Assembly: GCA_021432635.1 (NCBI GenBank) | Contig: MU270080.1 | Location: forward strand, 310,001 to 374,000 | Source of the DNA: Thozetella sp. PMI_491 | Lineage: Eukaryota; Ascomycota; Sordariomycetes; Chaetosphaeriales; Chaetosphaeriaceae | Length of the DNA stretch: 64,000 bases | Direction: 5' to 3' | Shown: piece by piece, positions 23,892-33,776 of the stretch | How the letters are laid out: every line of letters starts with the position of its first letter | Numbering within the stretch: position 1 is the first letter of the stretch | Notes under the pieces: generated by a model | Database searches by the model: none | Told to the model about the DNA's origin: nothing | The model's input: the letters and a program-made list of their open reading frames with translations, nothing else | Translations under genes and position numbers: made by a program

Positions 23892-25118
23892 GGTTTTTTA
23901 GCGTATTCTTGCTTGTTATGGTCAATGCCTCAAGGGACTAGGTCAAGATCCAGCACGGCGGGGATGGAACATAACGCTGTTATTTAAAGATCGAGTACTT
24001 CGAGTCGCCGATCACGGTCCCGATTGCCCGAGATTGGTAATTTATTGGTAACTACATTTGGCAGAATGAAATTCGCAGGCCGAACTTAGAATAGAGAAGG
24101 CCTCTCTGCCTTGAACCGATCGACCGGGAAAATAGTTGCCGATATGTCCGATCTACACATATTACTCAAGCAGATTTGCCTGAACTATAGAAAGGTAGAG
24201 AATCGGCATGAGCTCCGAGCAGTGCGTTCGGTACTACCGCAATGCACTAAAATTTATGTGAGGTGCTGGTACTACAATGTTTCCATTCTACAGCGTTAAG
24301 CACGCTTACGCGTCTAGGTGTCGAGTCATCCGTTAGGAGATCTCTACGGAGAGAGCTATATTGAGCTTAGGTGTTTTTAATTAGTTATCTCTAAGCTATG
24401 CGGGATCTCATGTGAATTCTCTATGATGCAAGGACCTCTTAATAGCGAGGTTCATGTCCTTGGTAGATTAGTTGGACGAGACATATGTGATGACGAAATA
24501 TCCCTGTGTTGCGCTAGGCACTTAAGGTTAGGAATCCATCTGAGTGCTAGTTTGGCATTCCCTTATCGTTAAAGGGTTAGAAAGGGCTAATAGCTGCGAC
24601 ATCTTCGTACTGTAAAGATGATTGATTCAGGAAAGTTTGCGGCGGTCTTAGACGGCAGTGAAACAGATACAAGTGATGCCCCACAGGACCATAGTGTGGA
24701 TAGCTAAATCCGGCCTTGTTTGAATCAGTACACACTTAGCGATATGTAAGAATAAGCCTAGTTCTAGGTCTGATTTAACGTCTATAATTTCTCTAGTTAT
24801 ACGGTAGCAAAGTCAATGCTGTCTTTAATAAACCAGTCAAACTTAATAAAGTACCTGGGTTAAATTTGATGTGGGATTACTGTTGGATATGCAAATTTTC
24901 TTTGAGACTGATGAGGGAAGTAGCTTGCCTCTATAGTGGTTAGGCTTACCAGTGCCTAGGTACCGAAATCAGAACGAGTAAACTCGGCGGTATGTATGAG
25001 GCGGGATGCAAAAAAGTTTCCCACAACTACTATTCATGGAGCTAACGTCAGCGAGAATAATCTCAACCTCTATGTATACATAGCTCCCACTGCCCCCTTC
25101 TCCACATACGAGATGGTC
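23892..25118. other. intergenic, looks AT-rich
   Basis: About 1.2 kb between the AKR promoter and the HET gene 3' end. By eye it is richer in A/T than its neighbours from about 24.2 kb on, with stops in all frames and no domain. It may be a decayed repeat. I see no gene. Confidence 0.4.
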
Positions 25119-27329
25119 TTATCTCCAGGGTATTACCTCCTCTCGCGGCTCCATACTCTCATGAAATGGCGGGATCGTGTCGCGATTATGCCCGACTACG
25201 AGCAGCCCGATCCTCTCACAAATTCTGAGGCTGGTGGCTAGATATTCCTCAGTGCCAATCGGCCTGACAGCCCCCACCATAGCACACTCGAGGACGCGAA
25301 CTATGACGACATAGATATAATTGTTATCCGTTTTTGCCATCAGGGCCAGTTCTACCTGGAACCCGTCCGGGATCACTGGTTCGTACCCTCCTCGCGCAGT
25401 CCGCAGATCGTAGTCGGCGTCGAAGACCCCCACGGCGGATCCGTCTATGTGAATCTCGTAACGTGAACGGTCTATCAAATTAGCAGCCGCCTCTTTCCCT
25501 CCATCACTGTCGTCGTTTTTCTCCGTCAGCGTCGCATATCGCAAGGTACCGTCGAACAATAGACAGTTGACCTTGATGTAGGTCGGCGGCATGACCTGAC
25601 CGAGAGGGTCTAGGCCCGAGACCCGGACGTTGCCGTCCTCGACCTCAAAGTAAACCTCGGTAATGGCACGGAAGTGGGCGCGAAGGTAGTTGACGGCGCT
25701 GGTGGTCGAGACCCATGACCAGGTGGGCCCGCGCCACTCATCCGGGCGCCGGGCCGTGTCATCCTCGGCGCTCCAGAGCAAATCGAAATCGAGCGACGAA
25801 TTCCATAAGCCGGCAGCATAGCTATCACCGCCACGGAGCCGCTGCATCTGCTTCGCTAGCCCCGCCAGCGCTGGCAGCGCGTCCTTGGCGAAGCTGATTT
25901 TGAGGCCAGAATATTCCTGCACGAGCTCGTGCCAGCGGTCAATCTTGAGGGACAGCTCTTTGTCGGCGTCGAGACGCCCGTGGTGTATCTTGGGCTCCAT
26001 GAGGCCACCTATCGCGGGGTGGCGGTACGGGGGTCTGATAAAGAGCCCGACAGACTCATCGATGTCCCCGCATTCGCAGGTAGATGTGTGAGCGCATTCC
26101 CATGAGATCTCGTTGTTGTTGAAATGTAGTACACGCCGCGAGAGCAGGCGCTCCTGGTACACCCAGCCACGATCTAGCAGCGGAAACTCGATAGCTTGCT
26201 GCGGAGAGTGAACAATATCTTTGCAGTGGGGGAGCATCTGTCGGAAATAGAGCGTGAGCTTGTCCTGTCCAGGCGCCGAAACAGAGACCTCATGTGTCTC
26301 GTGCTGGGGTTTGAGCTTGGAGAAGCAACCACCATCATGATTATGCGACCGAGTTGCTGCGATGGTCAGATGGCCCGACTCGTAGATGGTGGCCATCTTG
26401 GCAGCCTCCTTTTCCCAATCCTCGTGATCATCCTGCACGATGCAGAGCGAGTCGATCCAGACGTAGCGCAGGCCCAGTCGGCGAACAACAGTCACAGCAT
26501 CCCGGAAAGTCGCACATAGAGAAGACCATTCGATTCGATCTTTCCGCTGCTCCAGTGTTTCTTTGGTAGTTTTGATACTTGTTGTACTGCCCCAGCAGTG
26601 ACTCAAGCAGGCGAACCGGCAAGGAGTCCCATCGAGCTCCACCAACCGCACGTCCTGGGTCTGGTCAACCGAGACGTCAATGAGCCGTTTTGGGGCCGGC
26701 TGTTCGTCCCCTCCGCCGCATTTTTCATGATTCTTAACGCATTCTTCTAGCCAGGCTCTCGCCCGCTCCAGAGCTGCATCAGACTCTGTATCTCCGCAAG
26801 GGATTGCGGCCACGGGCACGCTCTTGCCTTCCCATCGCTCATCACCAACAAGATGGAACATTCCGATCCCATATCGGTTCGGAGGTTTGTCCATATTTCC
26901 TCGGGGGAGAACTCGCGCCAGTCTGGCATCCAGAGCTGACTGGTCGGTAAGCTCGTTTTCGGGGACGCAGGCTCGGATGCCCTTGCTGATCAGGAGACAG
27001 TATTGGCAACCTGCCTTGGCACCTTCTTCGAGCTCTGAGATGGATCTATCCTTCCAGACTCCCCGGCCGGGCTCATTATCCGCAAGGTCTTCGCACATAC
27101 TGCAATTCGCGGGCGTTCTATCTGATGCCTTCTTCTCCTTCTCAAAGTCGAGGATCTGGCTTATTGCGTCGAACGGCAGAATCATGGTGGACACTCCACC
27201 TTCATGCCAGATCCGCCATCCATCTGGAAGCTCTAGGTTCTCTCCCTCATACTCTGATTCTTCTAGCGCCGACGCAGAGTCGTTCTCTGAATTGGCTACA
27301 CCATCCGCAGTGTCGACTGCCCGGGACAT
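25119..27329 (-). CDS. HET-domain protein (heterokaryon incompatibility), 736 residues
   Basis: Single-exon gene. The HET domain (PF06985 type) starts near residue 237 and shows its three conserved blocks: FACLSHCWGS (239-248), RYVWIDSLCIVQDDHEDW (288-305) and ATIYESGHLTIAAT (313-326). The N-terminal 200 residues are acidic at first and hold paired cysteines (ANCSMC, GCQYC, then CGGG), common in the N-terminal region of this large subfamily. The C-terminal 350 residues have the usual WERGWVYQE-like block, here LDRGWVYQERLLSRRVLHF, and a GPTWSWVS motif. HET proteins can trigger cell death on fusion of unlike hyphae, but most members have not been tested and many may act in other innate responses. 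There is no signal peptide or membrane segment. It is one of two HET genes flanking the cupredoxin gene. Confidence 0.88.
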   Translation of the reverse strand: MSRAVDTADGVANSENDSASALEESEYEGENLELPDGWRIWHEGGVSTMILPFDAISQILDFEKEKKASDRTPANCSMCEDLADNEPGRGVWKDRSISELEEGAKAGCQYCLLISKGIRACVPENELTDQSALDARLARVLPRGNMDKPPNRYGIGMFHLVGDERWEGKSVPVAAIPCGDTESDAALERARAWLEECVKNHEKCGGGDEQPAPKRLIDVSVDQTQDVRLVELDGTPCRFACLSHCWGSTTSIKTTKETLEQRKDRIEWSSLCATFRDAVTVVRRLGLRYVWIDSLCIVQDDHEDWEKEAAKMATIYESGHLTIAATRSHNHDGGCFSKLKPQHETHEVSVSAPGQDKLTLYFRQMLPHCKDIVHSPQQAIEFPLLDRGWVYQERLLSRRVLHFNNNEISWECAHTSTCECGDIDESVGLFIRPPYRHPAIGGLMEPKIHHGRLDADKELSLKIDRWHELVQEYSGLKISFAKDALPALAGLAKQMQRLRGGDSYAAGLWNSSLDFDLLWSAEDDTARRPDEWRGPTWSWVSTTSAVNYLRAHFRAITEVYFEVEDGNVRVSGLDPLGQVMPPTYIKVNCLLFDGTLRYATLTEKNDDSDGGKEAAANLIDRSRYEIHIDGSAVGVFDADYDLRTARGGYEPVIPDGFQVELALMAKTDNNYIYVVIVRVLECAMVGAVRPIGTEEYLATSLRICERIGLLVVGHNRDTIPPFHESMEPREEVIPWR

Positions 27330-28978
27330 TTTGAGCCTGGAGGGGGGTTCTCCAGACCGATATTTAATCAGGGTTGACTCGGTGAAGACACCTAGGGGAT
27401 TGGAAGTTTCCGTTACAAACTTATTTGCATGCGTGGATTGTCTTGTTTATGGGAAAGTTTACTGGCCATATCCAGGCTGGTCAGGCTTTGGGGGCTGAGG
27501 GGCTGATGCCTGACACTGTGGCGATTATGCACGCACCCGCAGGTTTGGGTAAGCAAGCTATACCGTAATTGGCAATGCGCTGAGATGCGCCAAGTTTGAC
27601 TGGCCAATAGTATAGTTCTGTACTGCTCAACTGTAAACGAGGCACATTGATTTGGTGGGTAACCACGGGGTGCACAAAGGGAGTTTCTGCGAAGCTCTGT
27701 GTTCCACGGAGCACCCCAGCTACTACAGCCCGTGTTGCTACAGCCTTAGTACCCGCTTTCAGTACTACTGCCTTCTCGTGGTCGAACTGCAGTGCTTCTG
27801 TGAACGCCCTAGGGCATTACACAAATATTTCTTAAGCCTTTATCTATACTTATAACTACCATGACTGCCTTAGTATAAATGATACTATCAGCCGGCCGTT
27901 TCTGTTCTCTTTCTACTACACTCTCCTTTAGGTTGGCTATAATTGTGAAGTTAGTGAAAAGGGTGTGACTTTAACAAATAGAAAAGCTAGATAGGTAAGT
28001 TGAAGAGATTCACCGTGTGCAATGAGATGTAGGCCTCTATTTATGTGACTGAAAGGGAGCTACTGCGCTATACTTGTGAAATTTTCCTCTCATAGTGGAG
28101 CCTCTTTCATGCACCCAAGTCTACGACGGCACCCAAAATGACACCCCTACGGGCCATAGATCGCCGAAAATGGCTCCTAAAAATTTAGGTGGGCTTCAGT
28201 TGAGTCTTGCTTGCAAATCTGTTGGATTATAGCACCAAATCCGGCCGTCTGGCCTTGCTTGATTGGCGAATCGTGTAGATCGCCGGGCAAGGCCTGAGAT
28301 GCCCAAAGAAACCCATGGTGCTGGATGTGTAATCTCCAGTGACCAACCGTCGGATTCGGCAGTACTGCGCAGAAGAATTGGTTGCGTGAGGACTTTCCCC
28401 GACGAGATCCGAACCCCGGGATCCGTGCCCTGGCGCAGCCCCCTCGCGATCGAGTTGAGGCTTTCGCGAAACAAACCGGCACGGACCTGGGGTTTGCCGC
28501 AACTTAGCCGTCCGAACTCGTGATTCGCTGAAGAACAATGAGTCCGGAATGAGAAACACCACAGACGAGCTCATCGCCAAGTGGTCGGTTCCCAATGGCC
28601 AAAGGACCATCCCATCATCGTGGCCTCGAAAGCAGCGATTGGCTCGCTATGGTTTTCTCCCTGCTACTGAAGCTCTAAATAGCCCCTTGTTCTCAAAACC
28701 CATGCCTTTTGCTCTCGGAGAGCCTGATCTCCCGTGTTTCCTGATCTCTCGGGTCTTCCCTCTTCCAGAAGGTGGAGGGTTAGTCTGGACCGGACTGGAA
28801 TTTTGGTCCGTTGGCGAGTCCCGGGGGCACTTTGGATGGAAAGTTCGGCTGGTGGGCCACATATATAGCCCTCCTGTCTGCAGTGCAGCACCGTCATGAG
28901 ATGCTTTGCCTCGATAACCTTGGACGATTTCTCACAGTTCAGCCGGTGGCGCACCGTATCCTTCCTAGTTTTTCCATC
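27330..28978. other. intergenic and promoter of the cupredoxin gene
   Basis: Between the divergent HET and cupredoxin starts. Open frames around 28.2-28.9 kb overlap on both strands and have no domain. The last about 120 bases hold a TATA-like box. No gene seen in the rest. Confidence 0.4.
28860..28868 (+). promoter_or_regulatory. TATA-like box of the cupredoxin gene
   Basis: CATATATAG lies about 110 bases upstream of the start codon at 28979, a plausible distance for a fungal core promoter with a short leader. Position and sequence are the only evidence. Confidence 0.4.
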
Positions 28979-29736
28979 ATGAAGCCTGCGTATTTGCTCG
29001 TCGCGGTCGCCGCCGGCGTGTCGGCAGCTCCCCAAGACCCCTCGTCTGACGCTGTAGAACGGCCTGTTCCTTTTGCTGGTGTGTTAAAGCGTTGGTATTA
29101 AACATGTCTATAGGCTAACAGATTCGTAGTCAATGCTGTGGCAGGATCATCAGTTAACAAAGTGATCCCTATTGTGGTTGGAGGTTCCACTTTGACCTTC
29201 TTCCCTAACTCTGTGTCCGCAAATCCTGGCGATATTCTGCAGTTCCAATTCGCTGCCAGGAACCATACAGTAACGCAATCATCCGAGAGCAACCCATGCC
29301 AGCCACTTCTCGACACCGTTGGCAACGCCGTCCACAGTGGTTTCGTTCCATATGAGAACGGAAGCTCTACGGTCGGCACGTTCAACGTTCCCGTCAAGGA
29401 CACGAACCCCATGTTCCTGTACTGTGCCCAGGGACAGCACTGTCAGGCCGGAATGGTCATGGCTATCAACCCGTATGGCCCCTGAAACACTTTACTCAGT
29501 CCGAGTAGATGATGTCGTACTGAAAAAAACTCAGGTCCTCCTCTCAGCAGCTGATTGTCTATGCCAACAATGCAGCAACGGCCAAGAACAATGTCCCCGG
29601 GAAGTTTATCAGCGGTGGCGCATCAGGCGTGCTGCCAGCTGCTAGTGCGGCATTTCCTGCAGGCGGTACGACCACATCGACTTCCTCAGCTAGGGGGGAC
29701 GAGCCAACTGAAAAGAGGCGGCCACAACCCCAATGA
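28979..29736 (+). CDS. secreted cupredoxin-domain protein
   Basis: Extracellular copper-type cupredoxin of the short fungal kind (serine/Gly-rich C-terminus, no multicopper oxidase domains). Three exons, best read as 28979-29078, 29145-29472 and 29535-29736, about 209 residues. Signal peptide MKPAYLLVAVAAGVSAAP. The fold begins IPIVVGGSTLTFFPNSVSA. Type 1 copper ligands are in place: His in RNHTV and the C-x4-H-x4-M pattern in CAQGQHCQAGM. The second intron starts inside an apparent NPYGP stop codon region; splicing to NPSSSQQLIVYANNA restores the family's usual helix after the domain. Intron 1 could instead end at 29129, adding five residues. The C-terminal tail is Ser/Thr-rich, then basic, with no clear GPI signal. 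It sits between two HET genes on the other strand. The redox partner is unknown. Confidence 0.78.
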
Positions 29737-30033
29737 GTGGGGAAATTAACATGAAGACAGTTGGGAGTGTGGGCTCGATAGGTATGCGCAGCGGGGTCTG
29801 CTTAGCAGTGAAATCCTAAATGTTTTGGTTTTTATTCATTTTCCAACGGTTTCCCCGGGTTCGTTAGGTTTATCATCAAGGATTTGTTAGATACCCGGCA
29901 GTACTGCTAGGCACCGTTTGAACAGGACGCATCTCGGCAGTCGTGTTGCCTTTTGCTGTTTAGTGAGATACAATATGGTTATTACATGTTCCAGGGATCA
30001 TGTTCCAGGAATTTCTCTACTTAGACTCTTTCT

Positions 30034-31776
30034 CTATACAATGCAATATTCTACAAGATCCGCACTTGTTGGCTTCGGTATGCCCTGCGAATAAACGTCG
30101 CGAACCGCAGCGGGTGAGATAAGATAAAAGTTGCCCTCTTCTGTTGGCCGAAGAATAAAAGGCTCCGTGGAGCCCGTCAACAGGGCCACTGCATCTCCAT
30201 CCTTTACAGCTCTGGCGCGTCCAAGATATCCTTGTGCCGTAATGAACAATGTACATCCTGCAAACTCGCGAAGTCCTCCTTTTATGCTCTCTGTCTGAAG
30301 TTCGCTGTCTTCTGACGTACTCGCCCGTATCCAGGGTACAAAGATTGACTCGAAAGGAATACCTGGCCAGAAAAGGGAATACAGGGCTGTTTCGTAGTAC
30401 AGGCCAGTTGCTTCGACATCCATAGGAACGGGGTAAATAACCGGGGGCTTCGGGGGTTCCGCCACAAGGGGGTCTCTTTTCAGCATTTCTACTCTCGACG
30501 ACACCCATTGAACAATTAGGCTGCGAACATTGTGGTACCACTCCTCCTGCGCTTGTTCGTCGCTTGGAAACTGTGGAACCGGGTCGCTGACAGTCACTAA
30601 GCAAGGGTCGATAGTCTGTCCCTTTAGAAACAGAGCAAGGCCGTCGTCTGAAAGCCGGTACGACGGATTCTTTAGCAATTCGACAATCGGAGGAAGGGGA
30701 TGTGTCGAGATGCGCGTCGTAATTGATCTCCAGTCAGGAACCCAAGTGGGGAGATCGAGCATCTCGCGCGGCTGGCAGGCATAGTAGAAGAGTGGGACGA
30801 TCTCGTTCCTGCTCCCAATTATGGCAGCCGCGGCCTGGCTATATATGTATTTTATTTCGGAGGCATAGTCGACGGGTAGCGAACCAAAGACCTGAGGGGA
30901 TATCGCCGCCAATCCGTAGATCCGATCCCGGGGATCTGTAGCCCGCTTTTCGGCCAGCGCGTGGAAGATGGTGTCTCGAGTAATCTCGTGGCGGTGTTTA
31001 TGGGACAAAAAGTGTATCTCGGCTGTCGACTGATATTCCTTTGTCGGGCTCTGCGAGCCTTCCTTGGCACCAGGACCGAGGTATCGATCCGTGAAGTCGA
31101 GGGCCTTGACGAAGGTCACAAAGGTGACCGGGTCGGAATCTCCACAGTACATCTCGCACGACGAGCCCAGCGCGAGCTCCTGCACAGTCCAGACGCGTGT
31201 CCAGTATGGATTGTCGTCGGATAGAAGGCGGATTCCCGCCTCGAACGAGACCCTTTTTTCTTTGGGCACCATGCTAAGGTTGCGGATGCTCGCCCCGAGA
31301 TTCCAAGTGTAGAGGAACCGAGCCTTTCCTCTGCCTAGTCTCCCGATAGTATGCATGAACCGGAATGCTTCCTCTGATTCGGGAGTACCTTCCCCTAGCC
31401 ACACTGCGACACTCTTCGCTCTGGAGTAAATCTCTCCCATTAGGGGGACCTGGACGTTCTTCTCCTCCGTCGAACTCTGGTTGATACAGATCGCATCCAC
31501 CCAGACGTAGCAAGCTTGGGACCCCCCTCGGAGGCGCTTGAGCGCTGCATGAGCATTCGCCGTGATCAACAGTTGCTTGCCGTAGCAGGTGACTTTTCGG
31601 TCAGAGGGCTGGCCGCCCCAGGTGTAGGACAAGGCTCGGTAGCTGACCGGTTGGTCCACCGGCATCTCGCATAGCTCCAACTTCAGCTCTGCCCGCTTAT
31701 CCCGCGAGGGGTGAAGCCGAATGATCCGGGTACAGCGCGCATTAGAAAGCCGCTTGTACTGGTATAGCTGGGCCAT
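30034..31776 (-). CDS. HET-domain protein, 580 residues
   Basis: Single-exon gene of the HET-6/TOL-like layout, with the HET domain at the N-terminus. Blocks: YRALSYTWGG (46-55), YVWVDAICINQSSTEEKNVQ (90-109) and MGEIYSRAKSVAVWLGEG (113-130). The middle includes FHALAEKRATDPRDRIYGLA, a common motif of this group, and PTWVPDW. The C-terminal block ends with an ISPAAVRDVYSQGIPKPT-type segment. No signal peptide or membrane helix. Likely role is in recognition of non-self hyphae and cell death, inferred from the family. It differs from the HET gene at 25-27 kb in domain position, so the two are not recent tandem copies. Confidence 0.88.
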   Translation of the reverse strand: MAQLYQYKRLSNARCTRIIRLHPSRDKRAELKLELCEMPVDQPVSYRALSYTWGGQPSDRKVTCYGKQLLITANAHAALKRLRGGSQACYVWVDAICINQSSTEEKNVQVPLMGEIYSRAKSVAVWLGEGTPESEEAFRFMHTIGRLGRGKARFLYTWNLGASIRNLSMVPKEKRVSFEAGIRLLSDDNPYWTRVWTVQELALGSSCEMYCGDSDPVTFVTFVKALDFTDRYLGPGAKEGSQSPTKEYQSTAEIHFLSHKHRHEITRDTIFHALAEKRATDPRDRIYGLAAISPQVFGSLPVDYASEIKYIYSQAAAAIIGSRNEIVPLFYYACQPREMLDLPTWVPDWRSITTRISTHPLPPIVELLKNPSYRLSDDGLALFLKGQTIDPCLVTVSDPVPQFPSDEQAQEEWYHNVRSLIVQWVSSRVEMLKRDPLVAEPPKPPVIYPVPMDVEATGLYYETALYSLFWPGIPFESIFVPWIRASTSEDSELQTESIKGGLREFAGCTLFITAQGYLGRARAVKDGDAVALLTGSTEPFILRPTEEGNFYLISPAAVRDVYSQGIPKPTSADLVEYCIV

Positions 31777-32158
31777 TTCTTGTACGGAATTCGCGCGGCT
31801 CCTCGTGGCCGGGCCGACGGCGCATTCGTGAGGGTTCCAGCTTGTTGTTTGTCGATGGCTAAAATGAGCCCCTGCAGGAGGGGTCAGGATGCACGAGAGT
31901 GGGCGAATGACACCCTGCAGTCAGGGTACCGTGAGCCTGGGCTGGGGGTCTTGCTCCACACGATCGTCAGTACTAACACGCCGGCGACGACGAGCGCCTA
32001 CGCCTTACCGTCTTCTCACATCTATTGATCTATCACTCGATCCTGTAGCACTTTCAGCAAGATTTATTTTTGAAATTTGAATTGCAGCCTCCCTCAAGGC
32101 GGCGCTAGAAAGTAGGTAGTTGGTCGCTCATGCTAAAGCACTTTCCCAGGCGAGATGC
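31777..32158. other. intergenic
   Basis: Promoter of the second HET gene and 3' flank of the HsbA-like gene. No further feature seen. Confidence 0.4.
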
Positions 32159-32725
32159 TTAATCCGAATCATCCTCATGCTCGGCCTCAGCCTCGCCTCC
32201 CGTGGCGCCATCGTAGGTAGAAATGGCACTCGCGAATGCTGCCGCACGGCGCTTCTCCAGGGCCTCGGCATCTCCCTTGATGGAGGCCGGCGCCTTGGAC
32301 ACCATGACATCCGAGAGCTCCTTGCTGGCCGCCTCCGTCTTGGCGACGTTCCGCTTCACCAAGCCGCCGACCTTCAAGCTCTCAAAGTGGGCCTTGTTGG
32401 AGACGAGGCCGGCGAGCTGGGTCTCAGTGAGGTCGACGACAGTGGTCATTTGCGCGAGCAGCTTCTTGGCCTCCTCCTCGGTCGGGTCGAACGACTGGTT
32501 TTAGACGAGCATTAGAGAGAGGCGATGCGCTTGGGATGGGGCTTCACTGCGTACCGAGTACTCCTTGATTCCCTTCTTGATGGTTGACACAATCGAGTTC
32601 GACTTGGCGCCCAGCTTGATGGCGTCCTTGTAGTTGATGCCGGTTCCCTTCGCGGCAATCTTGTTGCTCTTGGTGATCTTGCGCTCAAGGTCGCCGAGGG
32701 AGGTCTGGATTCCGTTGAAAGACAT
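32159..32725 (-). CDS. HsbA/galactomannoprotein-like protein without signal peptide
   Basis: Two exons, 32555-32725 and 32159-32494 (donor GTACGC, acceptor ACCAG, phase 0), encode about 168 residues. The C-terminal half resembles hydrophobic surface binding protein A and cell-wall galactomannoproteins: LTETQLAGLVSNKAHFESL, then GGLVKRNV, VMVSKAPASI and a final AFASAISTY. Family members are normally secreted, but here the N-terminus is MSFNGIQTSLGDLERKI, polar, with no signal peptide and no upstream in-frame exon that I can see. The C-terminus is a short acidic tail (EAEHEDDSD). Either the protein has moved to the cytosol, or a signal-peptide exon lies upstream and was missed. The assignment to the family is by pattern and not certain. 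Confidence 0.6.
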
Positions 32726-32861
32726 GATGAAATCGAAGTTTTCGAGGGGGTTTTAGAGCGAGGTTGCGAATGAAGAATCGTGCGAATAGCTGTTTGTTGT
32801 CTGGAGTGGCAGGTTGTGATGATAATGATGAATAGATTGGGACCGAGCGGGCTTGCTTCTT

Positions 32862-32867
32862 CTTATA
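32862..32867 (-). promoter_or_regulatory. TATA-like box of the HsbA-like gene
   Basis: TATAAG on the minus strand, about 140 bases upstream of the start at 32725. It fits a promoter directly upstream and argues mildly against a missed far-upstream coding exon. Confidence 0.3.
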
Positions 32868-33776
32868 GCTTGGAATCTTTCGAGCTCAGAGGAAGCTTCA
32901 CAAGCTCGAAATGCCTCGGATGAGCTGCGTCATATGGAGGTCCTCCTCCATGTGCCAATTCAAGCATAGTTGGTTTCCATTGAGAAGACGAAAGCTGGGC
33001 TCACCCTTTCGCCTCGGCGCTGGGATGACCCTGCCTGGGTTGGGGTTCTGGTGGCTAAGCCCATCTTCTCCACGCCCAGAGCCCAGCATGAAACAGTGTT
33101 CCACGAATTGGGAGCCGCCAGCTCAACGAGACGTTTCGTCATCGGTAAGGCACTTTCACAAGTTGTGATGCGCTCCCGAGCCGGTACCTAAGCCTCGGCA
33201 TGACTGACAGTGGGCGACTTCTGGACGAAGCTTTGCGCGTCCGCCCTCGCGCCGATGACTGGGTGCCCAGCTCAAACGCCATGGCCACACTGCTTTTAAT
33301 GCCTTTGCATCTGCTTTGCCACGCAGAGGACCTTGCTTGGCACCAAACCTAGGCCTGCCGGTGCTTTGCATACCCGCTGCTTTCACGAGAAATTATTAGG
33401 CAATTGATCCTATTAGGCAATCGATCCGCGCCGGGGATCGCTCCGGGGAGCTGGGGCTCCTTAGATACACTAAGAGGCTATACCCAACAGTATGCATAAG
33501 TGAGGCAAGTCTCAGCAAGAGAGATCCCTTCACGATTCTCGTACGGTGATTGAACCTGGATAGCCGCTATACATTAACCATCTTGCCTCGGCTTGTACGA
33601 TGAGACGGTAGCTCTCGAATCCAAGCCTGCCCGGTAACGTCGAATGGTCTAGTGTTTAAGCATAATGCAGACTGATGGCCATCAACAGGCCGAACTGCAC
33701 GATTACTATCTTACATAACAGGTTATTTGGGTGCCCAACAATCTCTCATGGTTTAATTCAACCAGAATTCCTCCCG
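32868..33776. other. intergenic
   Basis: Upstream of the HsbA-like gene. Contains the 17-bp tandem duplication at 33.39 kb. Overlapping short frames near 33.0 kb have no domain. Confidence 0.4.
33394..33427. repeat. 17-bp tandem duplication
   Basis: TATTAGGCAATTGATCC is followed at once by the same 17 bases with a single T to C change. No function evident. Confidence 0.7.
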
